From RGIG7213 sp045652135 (lineage in GTDB: Bacteria; Bacillota; Clostridia; Oscillospirales; CAG-272), in NCBI GenBank assembly GCA_045652135.1, contig JAZRTS010000113.1, positions 1 through 18,287 on the forward strand: a DNA stretch of 18,287 nucleotides, read 5' to 3'. Position numbers and translations under genes: made by a program. Positions 1 to 7,886 of this stretch are shown one piece after another. A model generated the notes under the pieces. That model had not been told where the DNA came from and ran no database searches. It saw nothing but the letters and a program-made list of their open reading frames with translations. Every line of letters starts with the position of its first letter. Positions within the stretch are counted from its first letter, which is position 1.

Positions 1-1
1 C

Positions 2-31
2 AAAAAGATACTCTTTAATGAGTATCTTTTT
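2..31 (-). terminator. Rho-independent terminator after the M28 peptidase gene
   Basis: A perfect 12-bp inverted repeat (2-13 with 20-31) encloses a 6-nt loop. The A-tract in one arm becomes a T-tract on either strand, so it can stop transcription both ways. It begins 2 nt after the stop codon of the minus-strand peptidase gene and is its natural terminator. Confidence 0.85.
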
Positions 32-33
32 AT

Positions 34-999
34 TTATTTTTCAGCCATAAGCTTCGTGAACTCTACTGAACGCTCCACAAGATAAGCTATATTTTTTTCT
101 TCAAAAATTGTATCCTTACCCGTATGTATGCGGTCCATATATAAAATCCCACGCTTCGATTTTTTGAGCGCCGCCACTCCGACACCGTTTACGAAACTTG
201 CCTGGTCTGACGGGTAAATGACGTTTTTATCGGCAACATCAACGTTTAATGTATCATTCGGTGTGTAGGCACTTTCAAGGTCTTCTTTAAGATGGCTTGC
301 TTTTTTATTTATAACAAAAAGAATGGTGTCGCCATCGGAAACGCAGTCAAAATTGATGACAAGCCCGTTTTTCTTGAAGTCTTTATGCTTCGATGCGTAT
401 GATGATGAGCCTATAAGCCCTGCTTCTTCAAGGTCAAACAGTATATATGCGGCATCGTTTTTGTGCTCGTCGGGCATACTTTTCATAAGCTCCAAAACCG
501 TGACAACACCCGATGTATTATCGTTTGCCGTGTGCTTGTTGGCAGGACCTGCCATTATCAAACCCAAAACAGCAAAGAGTATAATTTCAAATGACCAAAA
601 AAATATAGATCCACCAACCATCACACTTTCCGTGCTGAACCACGACTCCACAAGCGGAGTAAACAATAAGTCCATAAGCACGGCACCGCCAAAAGCCAAT
701 GCAAACATAGCAACCGTCAAAACCAATTGATACAGCAAATATATACCAATATTTTTCGGTGTTATAAAGTTGGGAAAAGGAAGCCATGCGCAAGTGTCGT
801 AATGCGCTGTGTATACGGTCTTGGCGCTTTCGGGATTGCCGATAACGATATTTCTTGAGCCAAGCGAGCCTTTTTCAATATTTACATCATAGCCGTGCTT
901 TGCGCCCTCGCCTTTTACAAACTCAATAAAGGCAGTTTTTTTCTTTTTTCCTTTTCTCACCTGATAATTTTCAAGTATTACGTTTGAATAATATGACAT
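34..999 (-). CDS. M28 family zinc metallopeptidase with two internal membrane segments
   Basis: This is a predicted co-catalytic zinc aminopeptidase-like protein of 321 residues. All family ligands can be seen in order: H66 and D68 in TAHYDT, D160 in TANDNTSG, the glutamate pair E191/E192 in FDLEEAG, D218 in NFDCVSDGD, and H292 in DRIHTG. Unusually, about 90 residues with two strongly hydrophobic segments (about 85-110 and 128-150) lie between the first and second ligand motifs. No signal peptide is seen, so with two spans both catalytic halves probably face the cytosol (inference). The start is the ATG at 999: AGGGG lies 6 nt upstream, and a promoter at 1030-1058 would start the RNA near 1023. 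An in-frame ATG at 1017 would leave almost no leader. The gene stands alone between its promoter and terminator. The substrate is unknown; the family assignment is firm. Confidence 0.85.
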   Translation of the reverse strand: MSYYSNVILENYQVRKGKKKKTAFIEFVKGEGAKHGYDVNIEKGSLGSRNIVIGNPESAKTVYTAHYDTCAWLPFPNFITPKNIGIYLLYQLVLTVAMFALAFGGAVLMDLLFTPLVESWFSTESVMVGGSIFFWSFEIILFAVLGLIMAGPANKHTANDNTSGVVTVLELMKSMPDEHKNDAAYILFDLEEAGLIGSSSYASKHKDFKKNGLVINFDCVSDGDTILFVINKKASHLKEDLESAYTPNDTLNVDVADKNVIYPSDQASFVNGVGVAALKKSKRGILYMDRIHTGKDTIFEEKNIAYLVERSVEFTKLMAEK

Positions 1000-1029
1000 T
1001 TTGAACCCCTGAAACATCTTAATAGTGAT

Positions 1030-1058
1030 AATATATCATACAACGGGTATTTTTTCAA
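1030..1058 (-). promoter_or_regulatory. Sigma-A-type promoter of the M28 peptidase gene
   Basis: On the minus strand, TTGAAA (1053-1058) is followed after exactly 17 bp by TATATT (1030-1035). Transcription would begin near 1023, giving a leader of about 25 nt with an AGGGG ribosome binding site. It lies back to back with the azlC upstream region. Confidence 0.7.
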
Positions 1059-1102
1059 GTTAAAATTTACAATATTCGATTTAATTAAGTCCGATTTTAC
1101 AA

Positions 1103-1108
1103 TATAAT
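1103..1108 (+). promoter_or_regulatory. Possible -10 box of the azlCD operon
   Basis: A TATAAT hexamer lies 31 bp before the azlC start. The hexamer 17 bp upstream fits the -35 consensus poorly, so this is a weak call. The gap to the divergent peptidase promoter is too short for a T-box or other large leader element, and none was recognised. Confidence 0.35.
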
Positions 1109-1139
1109 AAAGCGATAATTTATTTACGGAAGAATCAAT

Positions 1140-1880
1140 ATGTACGAAATAGGACTTAAAAACAATAAAACCACCTTTTATAGGGGTATGAAGGACGGAA
1201 TACCGATAGGGCTTGGGTATTTAGCCGTGTCATTTTCGCTCGGTATTGCCGCAAAAAATGCAGGGCTTTCAGCCTTTCAAGGCTTGCTTGCAAGCTTTTT
1301 GTGCAGTGCCTCGGCAGGTGAATACGCAGGCTTTACGGTCATTGCCGCAGATGCGTCGTACTTCTCAATAGCACTTGCAACGCTTGTTGCAAACATCAGA
1401 TATTTGCTTATGGGCTGTGCAATGTCGCAAAGGCTTGACGGAAAAACTCCGCTCCGCCACAGACTTTTAATGGCATTTCACCTGACAGATGAGATTTTCG
1501 GAATCGCAATATCCCGAAAGACCGAAATCAACCCTTATTACAACTTTGGCGCCGCACTCACAGCCGCGCCGCCGTGGGCGGTCGGCACGATGCTCGGCGT
1601 AATTGCCGGAAGCATTTTGCCGGACAGATTTGTAAGTGCGTTCAGCGTTGCACTCTACGGTATGTTTTTGGCAGTTATCATTCCGAAAGCCAAGGAAGAC
1701 CGCACGGTTTTCGCCGTTGTCATCATTTCATTTGCTTTAAGCTTCACAGCATCGATTGCACCCATTGTTTCACAGCTCAATGAGGGCATAAGAACGGTTA
1801 TTTTAACGCTTGTAATATCAAGCGCGGCGGCAATTTTCTTCCCCGTGAAAGACACAGAGGAGGCAGAAAATGACGCATAA
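1140..1880 (+). CDS. azlC: AzlC family branched-chain amino acid export permease
   Basis: This 246-residue membrane protein is the large subunit of the AzlCD exporter, which in Bacillus subtilis moves branched-chain amino acids and the analogue 4-azaleucine out of the cell. Family marks include the N-terminal GIPIGLGYLAVSFSLG stretch, the CSASAGEYAGF segment and LVANIRYLLMG, followed by FHLTDEIF. Several hydrophobic spans follow one another to the C-terminus. The ATG at 1140 has only a weak purine-rich ribosome site (GGAAG). The last codons overlap the azlD start by 11 nt, so the two are translationally coupled. No Lrp-type regulator (AzlB) lies beside them. The substrate is inferred from the family. 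Confidence 0.9.
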   Translation: MYEIGLKNNKTTFYRGMKDGIPIGLGYLAVSFSLGIAAKNAGLSAFQGLLASFLCSASAGEYAGFTVIAADASYFSIALATLVANIRYLLMGCAMSQRLDGKTPLRHRLLMAFHLTDEIFGIAISRKTEINPYYNFGAALTAAPPWAVGTMLGVIAGSILPDRFVSAFSVALYGMFLAVIIPKAKEDRTVFAVVIISFALSFTASIAPIVSQLNEGIRTVILTLVISSAAAIFFPVKDTEEAENDA

Positions 1881-2178
1881 CATATATATTTACATATTTA
1901 TAATGGCAGCCGTCACGTATCTTATACGTGTTACCCCTCTGACTTTAATCAGACGGCAGATAAAAAACACGTTCATCCGTTCATTTTTATATTACGTGCC
2001 GTATGTAACGCTTTCGGTTATGACCTTCCCTGCAATCATCCACGCAACGCAAACACCGTATTCGGGTATTTTAGCGCTTGCCGTTGGCATCGTTGCCGCT
2101 TGGCGGGGCTGGGATCTTTTCCGTGTCGCCTTGTGTGCCTGCGGTACGGTATTGTTGCTTGAATTTTTTATTATTTGA
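1870..2178 (+). CDS. azlD: AzlD family branched-chain amino acid transport subunit
   Basis: This 102-residue hydrophobic protein is the small partner of AzlC. It has the AzlD pattern: an N-terminal span with AAVTYLIRVTPL, a central segment with FLYYVPYVTLSVMTFPAI, and a C-terminal span after AAWRGWDLF. The start lies inside the end of azlC in another frame, with AGGAGG 6 nt upstream, so both subunits are made from one mRNA in similar amounts. The length is normal for the family. No clear intrinsic terminator follows; the palindromic repeat at 2191-2295 begins 12 nt after the stop. Confidence 0.88.
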   Translation: MTHNIYIYIFIMAAVTYLIRVTPLTLIRRQIKNTFIRSFLYYVPYVTLSVMTFPAIIHATQTPYSGILALAVGIVAAWRGWDLFRVALCACGTVLLLEFFII

Positions 2179-2190
2179 ATTCAACCCAAT

Positions 2191-2295
2191 AACAGTTTTG
2201 AAGCGGACAATTCGTGAATTGTCCCTACAATAGTTTTCTGCGCCTCATCCGTGCCACCACGAACAAAGGGCGCAGTTTTTCTTTGAAAAACTGTT
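2191..2295. repeat. MITE-like palindromic repeat of 105 bp between convergent genes
   Basis: The ends are 9-bp inverted repeats, AACAGTTTT (2191-2199) and AAAACTGTT (2287-2295). Inside are a perfect 9-bp hairpin with a 2-nt loop (2205-2224), a 7-bp repeat CTGCGCC/GGCGCAG (2238-2244 with 2269-2275), and a 9-bp hairpin with a TTT loop (2273-2293). No reading frame is present. The nested palindromes resemble REP/MITE-type non-autonomous repeats. It may also help end transcription from both sides, although neither hairpin is followed by a T-run. Whether it is multicopy cannot be judged from this window. Confidence 0.55.
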
Positions 2296-2304
2296 ACGGC
2301 AAAA

Positions 2305-2928
2305 TCAAAAATCGCTCTTTTTGTACTGTCTTAATGAAAGATGATACGACACGAAAGCAGACAAAATAAATACACAAAGCAATACAGTCAGAAAAGGTGC
2401 TAAACCATCGTATGACAACAGCTCTTCATTTTCAATAAACATTATACCCAAACTGCCGGAGAAAGCACCTATCAAAAAATACATTATTCCCACGATCTTG
2501 CCCCGAAGCTTGAAGTAAAGCGGAAGTAAAGAAAATGATATTATATAAATCGCCAATATAACAACGATCCCAAAAACGGACACACTTGTGAAAAACGGTA
2601 CGTCAAATATAATGCTTCGTATTCCCATCGAGAGAAGAAACATAACGAGTAAACCAACCTTGATGCCCACATCAAGTATGTATTTTGACAAAACTATTTC
2701 TTTTTCACTGCACGGAAGACTGAACGCATATTTTCCCCATCCGGCTTCCTCAATATGCCATAAACTGAAAGCGACCGCACAACCAAATATACACGGATAA
2801 AAGAACATCGGTGCGATAATATCGACGAAAATTCCGCCTATCCAGATGATAAGAAATATTACAGCAGTTATTTTAACATTCTTTTGTAATGTATACCAAT
2901 CCTTTAAAATCAAACCTTTTATCTTCAT
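2305..2928 (-). CDS. ABC-2 type transporter permease (second permease of the operon)
   Basis: This 207-residue integral membrane protein has about six hydrophobic segments and the mark WGKYAFSLPCSEKEIVLSKYI near residues 64-84, typical of short ABC-2 permeases (ABC2_membrane_5-like). It is a paralogue of the gene just upstream: equal length, the same N-terminal K-G-L-x-LK start and the same WGKYA/LPCS/EI-LSKYI block. The ATG at 2928 has AAGGAG in the 9-bp gap after the preceding stop codon, so it is co-transcribed. It presumably pairs with the first permease and the ATPase at 3558-4403 to form the transporter. The substrate is unknown; such YtrA-linked systems often respond to cell-wall stress (inference from the family). 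Confidence 0.8.
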   Translation of the reverse strand: MKIKGLILKDWYTLQKNVKITAVIFLIIWIGGIFVDIIAPMFFYPCIFGCAVAFSLWHIEEAGWGKYAFSLPCSEKEIVLSKYILDVGIKVGLLVMFLLSMGIRSIIFDVPFFTSVSVFGIVVILAIYIISFSLLPLYFKLRGKIVGIMYFLIGAFSGSLGIMFIENEELLSYDGLAPFLTVLLCVFILSAFVSYHLSLRQYKKSDF

Positions 2929-2937
2929 TTTTTCTCC

Positions 2938-3561
2938 TTAATCAAGCTCTTGCTTTTCATACAGTTTAACGGTAATGTGATACGTTACGGGAATTGAAAC
3001 AAGCAGTACGCACAGCGAAATAATAACAGGTACAACACCCATATTTACTGATAATTTATCGTTAAACCCTAAGATATTTACAGTAATTCCTACCGCAAGC
3101 CCGACCATCGCACATAAAGCAACAGATGCCTTGCTTCCCCATTTGAAATACATCGGAAAAAGAAAGTATACCACCGTGTAAAACGCAAAAGCAAGTGTCA
3201 GACCGAATGCACATTTTTCACTCAGAAATTTAAAATCAAATATAAAGCTTCCGATAATTCTTCCAACTATAAGCAGGGTAAGTGTTCCGAATCTCCATAC
3301 AAAATCAAATATATATTTTGATAAAATTATCTCTTTTGTACTGCACGGCAAACCGTAAGCATATTTTCCCCATCCTCTTTCATCAAGGCTTAAGCTATTG
3401 AGTCCCGCTGAGCTTGTGATAAGACAATAAAATATTATCATATGCCACGTTGTTTCGGATATAATTGCACACACAAAAAATAACAAAAACGCAATCGACC
3501 ATATTATAAGCGACGTTTTCTGCGCATACACTTCTTTTAAGAAAAGTCCCTTGACCTTCAT
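2938..3561 (-). CDS. ABC-2 type transporter permease (first permease of the operon)
   Basis: This 207-residue membrane protein has about six hydrophobic segments and carries WGKYAYGLPCSTKEIILSKYI around residues 64-84, matching the block in its downstream paralogue. The start codon overlaps the ATPase stop in an ATGA arrangement (3558-3561), with AAGGAG inside the ATPase end, so translation is coupled. The two permeases likely arose by tandem duplication and could form a heterodimeric channel. No substrate-specific motif is seen. Confidence 0.8.
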   Translation of the reverse strand: MKVKGLFLKEVYAQKTSLIIWSIAFLLFFVCAIISETTWHMIIFYCLITSSAGLNSLSLDERGWGKYAYGLPCSTKEIILSKYIFDFVWRFGTLTLLIVGRIIGSFIFDFKFLSEKCAFGLTLAFAFYTVVYFLFPMYFKWGSKASVALCAMVGLAVGITVNILGFNDKLSVNMGVVPVIISLCVLLVSIPVTYHITVKLYEKQELD

Positions 3562-4403
3562 TCCTTGTTCTCCTTTATCATCGACACAAACAGCTCCTCA
3601 AGTCCTACGGCACTTACAGAAAAGGTGTCGGGCAAAAGGTCACGCTTAACAAGTGCTTCAGCGCCGTAAGGCGTTATTTTTTTGTGCTTTACGGCATCTT
3701 CGGGAATGTCCGCAAGCTCATCCTCCGTACAGCGGAGGATGCCGTACTGTGACAGCAAAACGTCCTTTTCCTCGCAAAGCATCAGCTTACCGCCGTGCAA
3801 AAAGGCGATATAGTCACACAGCTTTTCAAGGTCGCTGACGATGTGTGATGATATTAAAATCGAGTGTGATTCATCACGTGTGAAGTCATAAAGCATCTCC
3901 ACAAGCTCATCACGCACAACGGGGTCAAGCCCTGCCGTCGGCTCATCAAGAAGCAACAGCTTTGCGTTATGTGAAAGTGCAACAGCAATGCCGAGCTTCA
4001 TTTTCATACCCTTTGAGAATTTCTGTATTTTTCTGTCGGTCGGCACGGAGAGCTTTTCAAGCAGTTTTTTATATTCCTCACTGTCCCAGTTTTTGAAGAT
4101 ACACTTCATAACCTTATCGACCTGCGGTGCTGTCATTTCATTAGGTATGCCAAGCTCGTCAAACACAACACCGATGTCTTCCTTTGTAAGCGCACCGCCC
4201 TCTATATGGTCTTTGCCGAGTATTTTGATGCTTCCCGCGTCCTTTTTGGCTATGTTGAGTATCAGCTTAAAAACCGTACTTTTTCCTGAACCGTTTTCCC
4301 CGACGAGTCCCATTACACAGCCCGACGGCAGAGTGAGCGTAACACCGTCAAGTGTGAAGCTTTTATATTTTTTCGTAAGATCTTTTATTTCAAGTGCGTT
4401 CAT
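3558..4403 (-). CDS. ABC transporter ATP-binding protein (YtrB-like)
   Basis: This is the ATPase of a GntR-linked ABC exporter, 281 residues. Visible motifs are Walker A GENGSGKS (35-42), signature FSKGMKMKLG (129-138; SKGMK replaces LSGGQ), Walker B LLLLDEP with E154, D-loop AGLD, and switch histidine H187 in SSHIVSD. The Q-loop position holds D82 (IGVVFDEL), a substitution I recall from YtrB-type ATPases. After about residue 215 comes a C-terminal extension seen in this exporter class. The ATG at 4403 overlaps the regulator's stop codon by 4 nt (ATGA) with an AGGAGG site upstream. It is expected to drive the two small permeases downstream. Confidence 0.88.
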   Translation of the reverse strand: MNALEIKDLTKKYKSFTLDGVTLTLPSGCVMGLVGENGSGKSTVFKLILNIAKKDAGSIKILGKDHIEGGALTKEDIGVVFDELGIPNEMTAPQVDKVMKCIFKNWDSEEYKKLLEKLSVPTDRKIQKFSKGMKMKLGIAVALSHNAKLLLLDEPTAGLDPVVRDELVEMLYDFTRDESHSILISSHIVSDLEKLCDYIAFLHGGKLMLCEEKDVLLSQYGILRCTEDELADIPEDAVKHKKITPYGAEALVKRDLLPDTFSVSAVGLEELFVSMIKENKE

Positions 4404-4777
4404 TTTGATTCCTCCAAGCTAAATCTGACCATTTCAATAATTTCGTCTCCGTTTAAATTACACGATGCGGCAAGCTTTACTATCTCGTCAATATGTCCCT
4501 CTATCTTTTTGAGGTTTTCTTCACGTAAAAGCTCGACATTTTTCGGTGCGACATAGCACCCTTTCGCCGCAACTGTATATATAAAGCCTTCTCTTTCAAG
4601 CTCATCATACGCGCGCTTCGTTGTGATAAAGCTTATTTTCAGATCCTTTGCAAGCCCCCTTATCGACGGCAACGGATCGTTTTCTTTAAGCGTACCGTTT
4701 ATTATCTGATCCTTTATCTGCGAATATATCTGATCGTATATCGGACACCCGCTTTTGTTATCAATAAATATATTCAT
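4400..4777 (-). CDS. GntR family transcriptional regulator, YtrA subfamily
   Basis: This short regulator of 125 residues has an N-terminal winged helix (about 10-78) with the typical IYDQIYSQIKDQIINGTL and LPSIRGLAKDLKIS segments and the wing around EGFIYTVAAKGCYV. It is followed only by a short helical tail (about 80-125) that serves for dimerisation in YtrA proteins; no ligand-binding UTRA or FCD domain is present. The ATG at 4777 is preferred over the in-frame GTG at 4780 because AAGGAG then lies 7 nt away. It is the first gene of the operon and is followed by the ATPase with a 4-nt overlap. The palindromic half-sites over the promoter suggest that it represses its own operon, and that induction switches on the transporter. 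Confidence 0.88.
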   Translation of the reverse strand: MNIFIDNKSGCPIYDQIYSQIKDQIINGTLKENDPLPSIRGLAKDLKISFITTKRAYDELEREGFIYTVAAKGCYVAPKNVELLREENLKKIEGHIDEIVKLAASCNLNGDEIIEMVRFSLEESK

Positions 4778-4794
4778 CACGCTTCTCCTTTCAT

Positions 4795-4835
4795 CTGTAT
4801 ATATACAGTATATACAGTTATATCAGTTTTGTCAA
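4795..4835 (-). promoter_or_regulatory. Promoter and operator of the GntR-ABC operon
   Basis: On the minus strand, TTGACA (4830-4835) is separated by 17 bp from TATACT (4807-4812), a near-consensus promoter. The 14-bp perfect palindrome CTGTATATATACAG (4795-4808) overlaps the -10 box and start site, and a further TATACAG half-site follows to 4817. The spacing would let a YtrA-type dimer block RNA polymerase. AAGGAG (4785-4790) is the regulator's ribosome site. Confidence 0.8.
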
Positions 4836-4868
4836 GTACTTTTGCGAAAAAAAACAATTTTATTATAA

Positions 4869-4904
4869 AAAATACCGACTTGTATCAAAACAAGTCGGTA
4901 TTTT
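4869..4904 (-). terminator. Rho-independent terminator after the large ABC fusion gene
   Basis: A perfect 15-bp stem (4869-4883 with 4890-4904) has a 6-nt loop. On the minus strand it is followed by a T-rich run, and it lies just after the stop codon of the ABC fusion gene. It may also work on the plus strand. Confidence 0.88.
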
Positions 4905-4910
4905 ACTATA

Positions 4911-7886
4911 TTATTCAGTTCTGAGTGCTACGACGGGGTCTTTTTTAGCCGCACTTCTTGACGGGATTATTCCTGCAAAGAGTGTCAGAACCATACTGAT
5001 TATAACGAGTATAACCGCCGCGCCTATCGGAAGCTGTGCTGAGAGGTTATTTATTCCTGTCACGTGATGCAATATAATATTGATCGGTATACAAAGCAGA
5101 TATGTTATAAGAACGCCCATAAATCCCGATGTAAAGCCTATTATCATCGTTTCGGCATTGAACATTCTTGAAACATTCTTCTTTGATGCACCGATAGCAC
5201 GGAGAATACCTATTTCCTTCGTTCTTTCCTGTACGGATATAAGCGTGATAACTCCGATCATAATAGATGAAACGATAAGCGACACCGCAACAAACGAGAT
5301 AAGAACGTATGTTATCGCATCAATGATAGTTGTCACAGATGACATAAGAAGTCCAACGTAATCCGTATAGTTGATGCGTGAAAGCTCCTCGACATCTTCG
5401 TTATATGCCTTTATTACCTCCTCGATAACATCCTTATCAGCAAAGGAAGCGGCATAAAGATTTATCGTCGTAGGCTTATCAAGGTCAACGTAACCGAGCA
5501 CTTTAAGATTTTCCTCATACGTTGAGTCGGAAAATTCAAGTATTTCATCATAATACTGTGCGCACATTTCGGTCGTATAAGTGCCAAGTTCAGCATCGAG
5601 AAGCGCCGCACGCTGCTCAGCCGGTATCTGTGAAAGGCGTGAAGCAACCTCCTGTGCATACTTCTGCTTGAGCTGTTCGGTCGCCATTTCATTGAAATAC
5701 TCTTTTATATCTTCATCCGACATTGCGTTTATATACTCTTCAACATCGACACCACTCATTCCCATCTGCTGTGTGAATGCCTGCAAAAGTGTCGCGCGCA
5801 TATCGTCTACGGACATCGAAGAAAGTGTCTGTTCAAGCGTTGTTTTTATAAAATCTTCTGTCGGAATAGATTTAATTTCTATATAAGCCTCCGCTTTCTT
5901 GGCGGTATCGAGAGATTTGATATGCTCTCTGAATTCTTTTTCTTTCACTTCATTTGCCAAGCTTCCCTTTGATGTTTTAAAGGGGAGATTTGTGAAAATG
6001 TCAAGCGTAGGATTTTCAAGCTGTGCTTTTATCGCCGCAGAGCTTTCGGATTTTCCAACGATATGCTCTGTAAGAAGATGTGTATATCCGATAGAGCCTG
6101 TAAGCATCGATGCCACGGCATCCTCAGACGGCTTAATGATACCCGACACCTTGAGCACCAGACCGTTATCATAAAGATATTTAAGTCCCGTATCCGTATC
6201 GCGCAGGTCGGTATAAGTACCCGTTACCTCATCGTATTTAAAGCAATCGGAATTAAGAATAGCCTTATATTCCATAGAGCATATTTCTTCGTAAGTCCAT
6301 TTGCGGCTTTCGATATTCAGCTCTGTACCGTTCATTGCGGCATCCATTATCGCATCAATATCTGCCTTCGGTTTAAGACCGAGCGCATAAAGTGTAAGGT
6401 CATCAAGCTCGTTGTTAGCGTCGAGCACAAGCACGACCTCGTTATATTCATCGGGCCAGTCACCGTATACGACATCGTACTGCTTACCAAGCAGGTCGCT
6501 CACGGGTTTTCCGTCACCGGGGAGCATTTGCTGCCACATCGTCGAAGTTGATGCATTTGATGAGGACATCGACATAAGACCTCCGCCCGATGCCATACCC
6601 ATCATACTCGACATATCCATACCGAACATCTCAGCCATAATATCTCTGAATATCGACTGGGAATCCGAGCGAATGATGTCACCGTCCGCACTTTCGGTAT
6701 ATATGAGCATATCAAGACCGTATGAATACTGAACGCCGCTTAAAGCTTTATAAAGCTTGCTTTCTTCATCCGCCTTCTGCTGTTCTATGTACTTTTTAAA
6801 CGACGCCAGATCATTTTCGGATGCTTCCATATTGTTCAGCGCATTTATCATATCGTACATCATTGCTTTTTGATATACGGCATCATTTTCGTGCTTTTCA
6901 GCCGCCTGAGCCGTACCCAAAAACGTCGTCATGATAGTTCCCAGATCCATGTGCTGCGCTTCAAGCATAAGAGGATATGAAGAAAGCGTATCCTCCTGAA
7001 CAGTATCGATATATGCCGTTGTTCCCTGCGAAACCGCAAGGATCAGCGCAATACCGATAATACCGATACTTCCCGCAAATGATGTGAGCACCGTTCTTCC
7101 CTTTTTGGTGAAAAGGTTTTTAAGCGAAAGCGAGAACGATGTTGCAAATGACATCGACGGCTTTTTGTCCTTCTTTGACTGAACTGTTTTTTCTGCTATA
7201 ACTTCAGGCTCTGCGGGTTTTGTGTCGCCCGTTATCAACCCGTCAAGCATACGGATTATACGTGTTGAATACTTTTCCGCAAGCTCAGGGTTGTGCGTTA
7301 CCATAATAACGAGGCGCTCTTTGGAAATTTCTTTAAGTATCTCCATTACCTGAATGCTCGTTTCGGTGTCAAGCGCACCCGTCGGCTCATCGGCAAGAAT
7401 TATGTCGGGATTGTTGACTATAGCTCTTGCAATAGCAACACGCTGCATCTGACCGCCCGACATTTCACCGGGACGCTTGTTGTACTGTGTTTCAAGTCCG
7501 ACAAGCTTCAGAGCGTCCTTCGCTCTTTGACGTCTTTCGGCTTTGCCGACACCTGAAAGTGTCAGCGCAAGCTCAACATTCTGCAAGACCGTCTGGTGTG
7601 GAATAAGATTGTAGCTTTGAAAAACAAAGCCTATTGAATGGTTTCTGTATGTATCCCAATCTCTGTCCTTATAATCCTTTGTTGACGTGCCGTTTATGAT
7701 AAGATCGCCGTTCGTATATCCGTCAAGACCGCCGATTATATTAAGAAGCGTTGTCTTTCCGCATCCGGATGGGCCGAGGATAGAAACAAACTCACTTTTA
7801 CCGAACACAATGTCTACGCCCTTTAGCGCATGAACCGTACCGTCACCAGCAGGATAATCTTTAATTATATTCTTAAGCTCAAGCAT
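4911..7886 (-). CDS. ABC transporter ATPase-permease fusion, MacB/FtsX type with large extracytoplasmic domain
   Basis: This is a 991-residue fusion protein. Residues 1-220 form a LolD/MacB-like ATPase: Walker A GPSGCGKT (38-45), Q90, signature MSGGQMQRVAIARA (142-155), Walker B ILADEPTGALD (163-173), H198. A lysine-rich linker leads to a first membrane span (about 268-286). About 565 residues, predicted to lie outside the membrane, separate it from a C-terminal FtsX-type domain with three spans (about 858-882, 912-940, 955-978) and the conserved VQERTKEIGILRAIGASKKNV loop. The topology is that of mechanotransmission ABC systems, which move or sense peptides and lipids at the cell surface rather than pumping through a pore. 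Residues 417-454 hold 11 methionines. The start coincides with the first residues of the ABC domain, though the purine-rich AAAGGGG lies 13 nt upstream. The gene stands alone; no two-component system adjoins it. Substrate unknown. Confidence 0.9.
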   Translation of the reverse strand: MLELKNIIKDYPAGDGTVHALKGVDIVFGKSEFVSILGPSGCGKTTLLNIIGGLDGYTNGDLIINGTSTKDYKDRDWDTYRNHSIGFVFQSYNLIPHQTVLQNVELALTLSGVGKAERRQRAKDALKLVGLETQYNKRPGEMSGGQMQRVAIARAIVNNPDIILADEPTGALDTETSIQVMEILKEISKERLVIMVTHNPELAEKYSTRIIRMLDGLITGDTKPAEPEVIAEKTVQSKKDKKPSMSFATSFSLSLKNLFTKKGRTVLTSFAGSIGIIGIALILAVSQGTTAYIDTVQEDTLSSYPLMLEAQHMDLGTIMTTFLGTAQAAEKHENDAVYQKAMMYDMINALNNMEASENDLASFKKYIEQQKADEESKLYKALSGVQYSYGLDMLIYTESADGDIIRSDSQSIFRDIMAEMFGMDMSSMMGMASGGGLMSMSSSNASTSTMWQQMLPGDGKPVSDLLGKQYDVVYGDWPDEYNEVVLVLDANNELDDLTLYALGLKPKADIDAIMDAAMNGTELNIESRKWTYEEICSMEYKAILNSDCFKYDEVTGTYTDLRDTDTGLKYLYDNGLVLKVSGIIKPSEDAVASMLTGSIGYTHLLTEHIVGKSESSAAIKAQLENPTLDIFTNLPFKTSKGSLANEVKEKEFREHIKSLDTAKKAEAYIEIKSIPTEDFIKTTLEQTLSSMSVDDMRATLLQAFTQQMGMSGVDVEEYINAMSDEDIKEYFNEMATEQLKQKYAQEVASRLSQIPAEQRAALLDAELGTYTTEMCAQYYDEILEFSDSTYEENLKVLGYVDLDKPTTINLYAASFADKDVIEEVIKAYNEDVEELSRINYTDYVGLLMSSVTTIIDAITYVLISFVAVSLIVSSIMIGVITLISVQERTKEIGILRAIGASKKNVSRMFNAETMIIGFTSGFMGVLITYLLCIPINIILHHVTGINNLSAQLPIGAAVILVIISMVLTLFAGIIPSRSAAKKDPVVALRTE

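Noticed and set aside
1059..1139. T-box or amino-acid-responsive leader before azlC
   Set aside because: The region is about 80 bp, without the T-box sequence or a specifier stem.
3988..4422. Plus-strand frame of 144 codons
   Set aside because: It is antisense to the well-supported ABC ATPase and has no family resemblance.
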